NCBI GenBank assembly: GCA_026996985.1
Contig: JALWJR010000019.1
Coordinates: 1-6,511, forward strand
Direction of reading: 5' to 3'
From: Candidatus Kaiserbacteria bacterium
GTDB taxonomy: Bacteria > Patescibacteriota > Minisyncoccia > Phycocordibacterales > UBA2100
Length of the DNA: 6,511 nucleotides
Positions 1 to 4,220 of this stretch are shown here, piece after piece (position 1 is the first letter of the stretch; every line of letters starts with the position of its first letter). The position numbers and the translations under genes were made by a program. Below the pieces are notes generated by a model. The model did no database searches and was not told where the DNA came from. It saw nothing but the letters and a program-made list of their open reading frames with translations.

Positions 1-29
1 AGATAATATATCTGTTTTGTAAGAACATA

Positions 30-47
30 TGACTTGACATAAGTCAA
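30..47. promoter_or_regulatory. Dyad overlapping -35 box, possible operator
   Basis: Two nested inverted repeats overlap here. TGACTT (30-35) is mirrored by AAGTCA (41-46), and TTGAC (34-38) by GTCAA (43-47). The dyad covers the TTGACA -35 hexamer of the first gene, which is where a repressor would bind. The regulator is unknown and the repeat is short, so chance is possible. Confidence 0.3.
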
Positions 48-62
48 TAATTATATTACAAG
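34..62 (+). promoter_or_regulatory. Promoter of the 80-residue protein gene
   Basis: A perfect TTGACA (34-39) is followed after 17 bases by TACAAG (57-62), which matches the -10 consensus at four of six positions. Transcription would start near 69, about 8 bases before the first stem of the leader pseudoknot. A better-looking TATATT (52-57) lies too close to the -35 box (12 bases). The -35 assignment is firm; the -10 is uncertain. Confidence 0.45.
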
Positions 63-76
63 ATTAGATAGTTGTT

Positions 77-129
77 ACTTCTTGTGTCATAACCCGGGCA
101 TGGCATAAGAAGTTAAAGGAGTTGCCCGG
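77..129 (+). promoter_or_regulatory. Structured mRNA leader, candidate H-type pseudoknot
   Basis: Bases 77-90 pair with 100-113 in a continuous 14-bp stem containing two G-U wobbles. The 9-base loop holds CCGGGC (94-99), which pairs perfectly with GCCCGG (124-129), giving a six-GC-pair second stem. Loop 1 is 3 bases, the stems abut directly at 99/100, and the 10-base third loop (114-123) contains the SD-like AAAGGAG (115-121). This geometry is that of a classical H-type pseudoknot. It ends directly before the AAAAGGA at 131-137 and could control its use, as in pseudoknot riboswitches or autogenous leaders. I do not recognise a known class. The fold was paired by hand and no energy was calculated. 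Confidence 0.55.
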
Positions 130-130
130 A

Positions 131-137
131 AAAAGGA
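131..137 (+). promoter_or_regulatory. Probable ribosome binding site
   Basis: AAAAGGA lies 12 bases before the ATG at 150, slightly longer than ideal spacing, and immediately after the 3' strand of pseudoknot stem 2. The stronger AAAGGAG at 115-121 is too far from that ATG and would sit in the third pseudoknot loop. No usable start codon follows it at normal spacing. Confidence 0.4.
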
Positions 138-149
138 CCAGAAACACAA

Positions 150-392
150 ATGCGTAAAAAAGTAGTCGCTGCTTTTAAGGTATACTTGGTGTTCGAAGCC
201 GAAGTAGAACTCCAAGAAACCAATGAGAATGTTAAGGATGCATTGTGGGATCATGCATGGGCATGGTTCCACAAACAAGAAATACCAAACCTCCCAAAGG
301 GGGTTCGGTTTATAACAGACTGGACCTCGGCAGGGGTGGCTCCGGACCCCGGAGACACTATCGAACTCAATATTGAGTTCGAAGAAGTGTAA
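150..392 (+). CDS. Uncharacterised 80-residue protein
   Basis: I do not recognise this protein. It has no signal peptide or membrane segment and looks like a small soluble alpha/beta protein. An N-terminal strand-like stretch rich in V, F and E (about residues 4-22) is followed by an aromatic helix-like segment around DALWDHAWAWFHKQ. A further strand, a turn with PDPGD and an alternating acidic/hydrophobic C-terminal strand (IELNIEFEEV) complete it. No catalytic motif stands out. It starts at ATG behind a weakly spaced SD and is flanked by its own promoter, a structured leader and a strong terminator, so it is monocistronic. Its middle and end are richer in G+C than the core genes: about 62% in the 60 bases from 301, against 37-40% in sampled lines of neighbouring core genes. 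The separate regulation suggests a real, possibly strongly expressed or condition-dependent protein; its function is unknown. Confidence 0.75.
   Translation: MRKKVVAAFKVYLVFEAEVELQETNENVKDALWDHAWAWFHKQEIPNLPKGVRFITDWTSAGVAPDPGDTIELNIEFEEV
361..382. repeat. Perfect 22-bp palindrome at 3' end of gene
   Basis: The 11 bases 361-371 (TCGAACTCAAT) are the exact reverse complement of 372-382. In RNA this gives a 9-bp hairpin with a 4-base AUAU loop. It lies inside the coding sequence for the last residues (IELNIEFE), 7 bases before the stop codon and 15 bases before the terminator stem. It could be a protein-binding site, an mRNA-stabilising hairpin, or a by-product of the codons. Confidence 0.6.
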
Positions 393-397
393 TATTG

Positions 398-427
398 ACG
401 GGCCTTCGGGCCCGTTTTTTCTTTTTC
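398..427 (+). terminator. Strong rho-independent terminator
   Basis: ACGGGCC (398-404) pairs with GGCCCGT (409-415) in a 7-bp GC-rich stem. The loop is the very stable UUCG tetraloop closed by C-G. A run of six T (415-420) and a second T-rich stretch (to 427) follow. It starts 5 bases after the stop codon of the 80-residue protein and closes that unit. Confidence 0.93.
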
Positions 428-447
428 TGTTGGAAAAGTGCAATCCC

Positions 448-476
448 TTGACTTTAAACAAATAAAGCTTTATACC
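448..476 (+). promoter_or_regulatory. Promoter giving a leaderless yvcK-fusion mRNA
   Basis: TTGACT (448-453), a 17-base spacer and TATACC (471-476) form a good promoter. The -10 box ends 6 bases before the ATG at 483, so the predicted first transcribed base is the A of the start codon. No SD sequence precedes that ATG. This placement also rules out the longer reading from the GTG at 438, which lies upstream of the promoter. Confidence 0.65.
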
Positions 477-482
477 AATAAA

Positions 483-2150
483 ATGACCAAAAAAGTTTAT
501 CTGATAAGACATGCTGAGAGTGTTGCAAACAAGACGGCAAAAAGAGCGGGAGGTGAGTCTCCTTTAACCGAAGAGGGGATTAAACAGGCTCAGATGCTCG
601 CAAAACGTCTTGTTTCATTTGGAATAGAAACCATATACTCATCCCCAATGAAAAGGGCGATGCAGACGGCAAAAACAATCTCTTCCAAAATAGGGGTATC
701 CGTTTTTGAATTGCCGGAAGCGACGGAGAGAAGATACCCCTCAATACTCTTAGGTCTTGATAAAAACTCCGATGAGGCCAAAGAATACTACAGCGCATAC
801 AAACGCGCATTTATGCAAGGGGACACCTTCTCCGACGGTGAGACATTTCAAGAATTTAAAAACAGAGTTATAAAAACTGCGGAAATTTTAGCCAACTCCG
901 CCGAGGAAAATCTGGCTCTTGTAACACATGAATTTTTTAAAAAAGCGTTTATAGCATATGTCCTTAAAGGTGAAAATTTTACGGCCGAAGATGTTTTAAA
1001 CTTATATGATAACTCCAGAATTTTTAATACCGGAATCACTCACTTGCAATATACAGATGGCAAATGGAAGCTTTTGTATGTAAATGACACGACACACTTA
1101 AGCCAAGACAAAGTATCCGCAAAATATAAACCGAAAGTTGTAACCATTGGCGGGGGAACGGGGCAGTTCACACTTCTCTCCGGACTCAAACATTTCCCGC
1201 TTGATATAACAGCTATAGTTTCAATGGCCGACGATGGTGGAACCACCGGGGTACTGAGAGATGAGCTTGGAGCTCTTCCACCGACAGATGTACGAAAATG
1301 TTTGGTTGCGCTCTCTTCCACAACTCCAACTTTGCGAGAACTTTTCACTTATCGCTTTCCCAACAAAAATCTGGAAGGACACACCATAGGCAACTTGCTT
1401 TTAACGGCACTTGAGAAAATAACAGGTGATTTTTCAAAGGCCATAGAAGAAGCTTCTGCAATTTTCAACATAAAGGGCAAGGTACTACCGGTTACAAAAG
1501 AGGATATGAGACTGAAGGTTGAACTTAACAACGGAGAAATACTTTCGGGTGAAAAAATGCTTGATGAAAATCCGCGCATATTTGAATTTGGAGTTAAAAA
1601 AATCTCTTTGGCAAACCCGGTTAAAATAAATCCGCACGCAAAAGAGGCCATAGAAGAAGCCGATGTTATAGTGATAGGTCCGGGCGATTTGTACGGAAGT
1701 GTACTGCCCAATTTCTTGGTAGATGGAATTAAAGAAGCTCTGCAAAAAACAAAAGCGACAATTATTTTCGTTTCAAATCTTACAAACAAGAGGGGGCAGA
1801 CAAGCGGATTTTCAGCTTGTGATTATGTAGACGTTTTGCACAAATATTTGCAAACGGAAGTAGTTGACATTCTGCTGTGCAACTCTCAAGAAGCAGATGA
1901 GAATTTAAAGAAAAGATACAGAGAGCAAGAGGGAGAGGGAATGTTTGTCAGGTGCTCAACAGATTGCCACGGCATAAAAGTTGTAAAAGCCAATTTACTC
2001 TCAGAGAGCGTACCGGAGATTCAAAAAGGTGATACTCTTGCACATACAAGGTCGTTTATAAGGCATGACCAGTTAAAGCTTGCAAAAGAAATTGTTGCCA
2101 TATCCGAGCAAGTTATAAAATATCGATTTCCTCACAAAGTGCTTAAATAA
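483..2150 (+). CDS. yvcK: Histidine phosphatase-YvcK/CofD-like fusion protein
   Basis: This 555-residue protein joins two domains. Residues 1 to about 200 are a histidine (phosphoglycerate-mutase-like) phosphatase: the RHAES motif carries catalytic H10, R58 sits in SSPMKRA, E82 is the likely acid, and the second histidine is H149 in VTHE (usually VSHG). Residues 217-555 are a YvcK/CofD-type domain with GGGTG (223-227), ADDGGTTG (249-256), PPTDVRKCLVALS (from 266), GHTIGNLLL (299-307) and IGPGDLYGS (398-406). YvcK proteins bind UDP-sugars such as UDP-GlcNAc and affect gluconeogenic growth and peptidoglycan synthesis; CofD itself makes a coenzyme F420 precursor, which is less likely here. The fused phosphatase suggests that the two activities share a substrate or pathway, but that is inference. 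Start: the ATG at 483 directly precedes the MTKKVYLIRHAES phosphatase start and fits the promoter. Both domains keep their key residues and look functional. Confidence 0.9.
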   Translation: MTKKVYLIRHAESVANKTAKRAGGESPLTEEGIKQAQMLAKRLVSFGIETIYSSPMKRAMQTAKTISSKIGVSVFELPEATERRYPSILLGLDKNSDEAKEYYSAYKRAFMQGDTFSDGETFQEFKNRVIKTAEILANSAEENLALVTHEFFKKAFIAYVLKGENFTAEDVLNLYDNSRIFNTGITHLQYTDGKWKLLYVNDTTHLSQDKVSAKYKPKVVTIGGGTGQFTLLSGLKHFPLDITAIVSMADDGGTTGVLRDELGALPPTDVRKCLVALSSTTPTLRELFTYRFPNKNLEGHTIGNLLLTALEKITGDFSKAIEEASAIFNIKGKVLPVTKEDMRLKVELNNGEILSGEKMLDENPRIFEFGVKKISLANPVKINPHAKEAIEEADVIVIGPGDLYGSVLPNFLVDGIKEALQKTKATIIFVSNLTNKRGQTSGFSACDYVDVLHKYLQTEVVDILLCNSQEADENLKKRYREQEGEGMFVRCSTDCHGIKVVKANLLSESVPEIQKGDTLAHTRSFIRHDQLKLAKEIVAISEQVIKYRFPHKVLK

Positions 2151-2187
2151 AATACTTGAAGGTAAATTTTTCTAGAAATTACAATGC

Positions 2188-2216
2188 TTGACAAATAATT
2201 ATATTTATTGTATTAT
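2188..2216 (+). promoter_or_regulatory. Strong promoter of the membrane protein gene
   Basis: A perfect TTGACA (2188-2193), an optimal 17-base spacer and TATTAT (2211-2216, five of six matches) form the best promoter in the window. Transcription should begin near 2223, giving a leader of about 38 bases. A strong SD, AAAGGGG (2247-2253), lies 7 bases before the ATG at 2261. No terminator is visible for the preceding gene (2151-2187), apart from a 10-bp palindrome around 2169-2178 that lacks a T-run. Confidence 0.85.
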
Positions 2217-2260
2217 TCAAGCAGTTTTCGGTTTTTACACAGAAAGAAAGGGGAAGTACC

Positions 2261-2640
2261 ATGCCAAAATTCAAATTCGTCCTGCTGTGGGTGACCACGA
2301 TTGTTTTGGCCACCTTTGCGCTCGGGTATTTCTTATATGGGGTGTTGCGGGTTCGTGAACATCTCAGTGCCGATGGTTTATGGCTTTCCGCCGCTATGCT
2401 TTTTTCTTCCCTATTTTTGCCGGAGTGTTAATCGGACTGCTTTTCTCTCCCCGGTTTACAGAGCGAGAATCGGTAATATGGTTCGCGACTGGCTTGATCG
2501 GATTGGGAATCGTGTTCTTGCTCACTTTATTTTTGGACCCTGAAAAAATGGGTTTGATATCATGGGTACTGTTTGATGCGGCGCTCTTTGCTTCTCTTGC
2601 CGTTTCTTCTCTTTCCATCGCAGGGCGGAAAAGGGATTAG
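2261..2640 (+). CDS. Four-helix membrane protein split by a frameshift
   Basis: The ATG at 2261 has a strong SD and promoter but its frame stops at 2429-2431 after 56 residues. The -1 frame continues openly to the TAG at 2638-2640. Joining the frames at the T6 run (2400-2405) gives one coherent protein of about 126 residues. It has four hydrophobic helices: LLWVTTIVLATFALGYFLYGVL, a second across the junction, VIWFATGLIGLGIVFLLTLFL, and LISWVLFDAALFASLAVSSLSI. The tail is positively charged (GRKRD). One missing T would explain the break, so a sequencing or assembly homopolymer error, a true mutation and -1 slippage are all possible. Start at 2380 alone would lack an SD and lose the first helix. 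The family is not recognised. Base composition is about 50-55% G+C in sampled lines, above the core genes. Its own promoter and terminator make it monocistronic. Confidence 0.7.
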
Positions 2641-2652
2641 ACTAGATTGAAT

Positions 2653-2687
2653 ATCCTCGTTTGCGTATAGCGCGAACGAGGATTTTT
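2653..2687 (+). terminator. Rho-independent terminator of membrane protein gene
   Basis: Bases 2653-2665 pair with 2671-2683 in a 13-bp stem with one T-G wobble and a 5-base loop (TATAG), followed by a T-run at 2683-2687 and more T-rich sequence. It lies 12 bases after the TAG stop at 2638-2640. Confidence 0.92.
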
Positions 2688-2688
2688 G

Positions 2689-2716
2689 TTGCGTTTTGAC
2701 AAAGAGCAGGTATCAT
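2689..2716 (+). promoter_or_regulatory. Likely promoter of tRNA-Gln
   Basis: TTGCGT (2689-2694), a 16-base spacer and TATCAT (2711-2716, five of six) would start transcription near 2723, just ahead of the tRNA at 2729. A perfect TTGACA at 2696-2701 is also present, but its best partner (CATACT, 2720-2725) would start inside the tRNA. The region clearly has promoter character; the exact boxes are uncertain. Confidence 0.4.
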
Positions 2717-2728
2717 AACCATACTAAT

Positions 2729-2799
2729 TGCCGGGTCGTCTAATGGTAGGACGCTTGGTTCTGGCCCAAGTAATCGGGGTTCGAGTCCCTGCCCGGCAG
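2729..2799 (+). tRNA. tRNA-Gln (anticodon CTG)
   Basis: The cloverleaf folds completely. The acceptor stem TGCCGGG (2729-2735) pairs with CCCGGCA (2792-2798), with G2799 as discriminator. The D-stem is GTC/GAC (2738-2740, 2750-2752) with AATGGTA in its loop. The anticodon stem CTTGG/CCAAG encloses the loop TTCTGGC (2759-2765), giving anticodon CTG, which reads CAG. The variable loop is TAAT, and the T-arm has the loop TTCGAGT (2780-2786). The U1-A72 pair and G73 are known glutamine identity elements and agree with the anticodon. The 3' CCA is not encoded and must be added after transcription. Confidence 0.96.
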
Positions 2800-2816
2800 C
2801 AAAAGCGACACAACCT

Positions 2817-2834
2817 CTAAAGCAAGCGCTTTAG
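2817..2834 (+). terminator. Hairpin after tRNA, weak terminator candidate
   Basis: CTAAAGC (2817-2823) and GCTTTAG (2828-2834) form a 7-bp stem with a 4-base loop. The only T-rich sequence after it is broken (ATTATTGTCGGTTTT), so termination would be inefficient. The right arm overlaps the place of the -35 box of the next gene, so it could instead be an operator. Confidence 0.35.
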
Positions 2835-2855
2835 GAATTATTGTCGGTTTTACTA

Positions 2856-2861
2856 TATAAT
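2856..2861 (+). promoter_or_regulatory. -10 box giving a leaderless mRNA
   Basis: A perfect TATAAT ends 6 bases before the ATG at 2868, which places the expected transcription start on the start codon. No convincing -35 box is present at 16-18 bases (TAGGAA at 2832-2837 is the best). No SD precedes the ATG. Confidence 0.6.
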
Positions 2862-2867
2862 AAACCC

Positions 2868-3191
2868 ATGTTTTCCGGAAAAATATATAAAATCAAAAAA
2901 GGAAAAGAAGCACAGTGGCGTCTGTGGTGTAAAAAAATAAATGAAATATATCGCCCAGAAGCTATTAAAACTCTGCAACAAGAGAAAAATATCTTGGAAG
3001 CATTTTACATTTTTTCCATAAATGATGAATATTATACTCTGGGTGTAGGTATGGGAGAGTGTTTAACTCCGGATGCAAACAATGAACTAAACAGAAAACA
3101 CAGACAACAAAAACGGGAATGCCTGGGAGAAGAGGTTAAACTTGAGGAATTATACAAAATTGATCTTACCTCGGAAGGAAACTCGTTTTAA
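2868..3191 (+). CDS. DUF6176-like protein of unknown function
   Basis: This is a 107-residue soluble protein without signal or membrane segments. From memory its pattern resembles the DUF6176 family: an N-terminal strand and helix with basic residues (KIYKIKKGKEAQWRLWCKKI), then EAIKTLQQEKNILEAFYIF, a YYTLG strand, an Asp/Asn-rich linker, and a final helix with a conserved-looking His and Cys (NRKHRQQKREC). The function of that family is unknown. The ATG at 2868 was chosen over the TTG at 2841 because a perfect TATAAT lies exactly 6 bases upstream. It follows the tRNA and precedes the wall genes, but nothing ties it to either. A distant ABM-like (antibiotic monooxygenase-type) ferredoxin fold is another possibility. 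Confidence 0.8.
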   Translation: MFSGKIYKIKKGKEAQWRLWCKKINEIYRPEAIKTLQQEKNILEAFYIFSINDEYYTLGVGMGECLTPDANNELNRKHRQQKRECLGEEVKLEELYKIDLTSEGNSF

Positions 3192-3213
3192 AAACAGGCT
3201 GGTAAAATACCCC

Positions 3214-3227
3214 ATAACAATTGTTAT
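3214..3227. promoter_or_regulatory. 14-bp palindrome upstream of the carboxypeptidase gene
   Basis: ATAACAATTGTTAT is a perfect inverted repeat centred at 3220/3221. It lies about 45-57 bases before the predicted transcription start near 3271, a place suited to an activator or repressor. It lacks a T-run directly after it, so it is a poor terminator for the preceding gene. Chance is possible in AT-rich DNA. Confidence 0.3.
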
Positions 3228-3258
3228 TATATTGATCTGTTAGACAACCTTAAATTTT

Positions 3259-3264
3259 TATAAT
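3259..3264 (+). promoter_or_regulatory. -10 box of the carboxypeptidase gene
   Basis: A perfect TATAAT ends 13 bases before the ATG at 3278, so the mRNA would carry only about 7 untranslated bases. No good -35 box is seen (CTGTTA, 3237-3242, matches three of six at a 16-base spacing). No full SD precedes the ATG, only AGG at 3274-3276. Confidence 0.5.
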
Positions 3265-3277
3265 AAACTCACTAGGT

Positions 3278-4165
3278 ATGAACGACACTCAAAAGCAGAC
3301 AGAGTATTCTTTCATAAAATTGATAGCGTTATCTTCTTTTCTTTTGTTGCTTATCGTTTTATCGGTTAATTTGTTTACTACACAAGCCAGACAAGTCTCA
3401 GCGGCAGCCGCTATATTGCCACCGTCTCCATTTGACAATTTGCAACTGCAAGCCAAATCAGTGGTGGTATATGATGTAAACTCCGCAAAGATTTTATTTG
3501 CCAAAAATCCGAATACACAACTGCCTTTGGCCTCAATTACAAAACTGATGACGGCAACCGTGGCAAACTCACTGCTTCCCGGTAATAAGAAAGTTATTCC
3601 TTTTGCGGGTAAATTATGGACAAAAAAAGATGCTCTGGCTTTTATGTTAATAACTTCTTCAAACGAGCTGGCAAACGAACTTGCCTCTTTTTTGGAAAAA
3701 GAAAAAAATATTGATTTTGTCTCGCAAATGAATAAATTTGCTTTGCAATTGAATCTGAAACAGTCCTACTTTATCAATCCGTCAGGTCTTGATGAGAGTG
3801 ACTTTCAGCCCGGCGCGGTTGGCTCTGCAGTTGATGTGGTAAAGTTGTTTTTAATCGCACTAGATGAGATGCCCGATGTGCTTGAAAATACTGCATACGA
3901 GAAAATGCCGTTTACAAATGAAGAGTTGAAGCTTGAAGCAATAAATACCAACAAAGCATTAAGTGATATGCCCGGATTTGTTGCCGGAAAAACCGGATAC
4001 ACCGATCTGGCGGGAGGAAACCTGGTCGTGGCATTTGATTTGGGTCTTGGGCACAGATACGTTGCGGTTGTACTCGGTTCAACCAAACAAGGGAGATTTA
4101 ATGACATGATAAAACTGATAAATGCAACATACGATTACGTTACAAAAGACAAAACCGCTCTCTAA
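3278..4165 (+). CDS. D-alanyl-D-alanine carboxypeptidase (PBP5/DacA-like)
   Basis: This is a 295-residue serine-type penicillin-binding protein that removes the terminal D-Ala from peptidoglycan stem peptides outside the membrane. The N-terminus has a hydrophobic segment (about residues 13-33) ending near an Ala-rich stretch (VSAAAA), which is either a cleaved signal peptide or an anchor. All three active-site motifs are present: SITK with nucleophile S86 and K89, SSN at 127-129, and KTG at 238-240 in AGKTGYT. PBP5-type enzymes usually have about 380-400 residues with a C-terminal beta domain and amphipathic anchor. Here the protein ends about 55 residues after KTG, so only the catalytic domain remains, as in other minimal DacA/DacF-like enzymes. 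It sits 55 bases upstream of mraY, consistent with a wall-synthesis locus. Which Dac subgroup it belongs to cannot be decided by eye. Confidence 0.93.
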   Translation: MNDTQKQTEYSFIKLIALSSFLLLLIVLSVNLFTTQARQVSAAAAILPPSPFDNLQLQAKSVVVYDVNSAKILFAKNPNTQLPLASITKLMTATVANSLLPGNKKVIPFAGKLWTKKDALAFMLITSSNELANELASFLEKEKNIDFVSQMNKFALQLNLKQSYFINPSGLDESDFQPGAVGSAVDVVKLFLIALDEMPDVLENTAYEKMPFTNEELKLEAINTNKALSDMPGFVAGKTGYTDLAGGNLVVAFDLGLGHRYVAVVLGSTKQGRFNDMIKLINATYDYVTKDKTAL

Positions 4166-4172
4166 CGGCAAT

Positions 4173-4181
4173 TTATCCACA
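4173..4181 (+). promoter_or_regulatory. Perfect DnaA-box 9-mer
   Basis: TTATCCACA matches the strong DnaA box exactly. It lies in the short dacA-like/mraY gap, 3 bases before the -35 box of mraY. One site alone does not make an origin. A role in linking mraY transcription to DnaA is possible but unproven, and a 9-mer can occur by chance. Confidence 0.35.
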
Positions 4182-4184
4182 CAC

Positions 4185-4213
4185 TAGCCAAAACGACAAA
4201 GCGTAAGTATACT
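4185..4213 (+). promoter_or_regulatory. Promoter giving a leaderless mraY-ftsW mRNA
   Basis: TAGCCA (4185-4190, four of six), a 17-base spacer and TATACT (4208-4213, five of six) precede the ATG at 4221 by only 7 bases. The transcript would therefore begin at or next to the start codon. No SD is present. Confidence 0.6.
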
Positions 4214-4220
4214 GTTTGTT

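Noticed and set aside
100..108. Two-codon upstream frame ATG GCA TAA in the leader
   Set aside because: No SD lies at a suitable distance and the ATG is paired in the 14-bp stem; too short to call.
438..482. GTG at 438 as start of the phosphatase-YvcK protein
   Set aside because: The extra 15 residues lie upstream of or across the TTGACT/TATACC promoter, while the ATG at 483 gives the normal phosphatase N-terminus.
87..512. Minus-strand open frame of 141 codons
   Set aside because: It runs antisense through the small gene and both the terminator and the yvcK-fusion promoter, has no promoter or SD, and its protein looks random.
1349..1789. Minus-strand open frame of 146 codons
   Set aside because: It is a shadow of the conserved YvcK domain, Ser/Phe-rich with no recognisable motif.
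2169..2178. TTTCTAGAAA palindrome after the yvcK fusion as terminator
   Set aside because: The stem is short and AT-rich and lacks a following T-run.
2380..2640. Separate 86-residue gene starting at ATG 2380
   Set aside because: There is no SD before it, and its content continues the hydrophobic helix begun in the upstream frame, so one split gene is the better reading.
2841..2867. TTG at 2841 as start of the DUF6176-like protein
   Set aside because: It lies upstream of the perfect TATAAT (2856-2861), so it would not be on the transcript from that promoter.
4173..4181. Replication origin at the DnaA box
   Set aside because: Only one box was seen, with no cluster, no AT-rich unwinding region and no dnaA or dnaN nearby.
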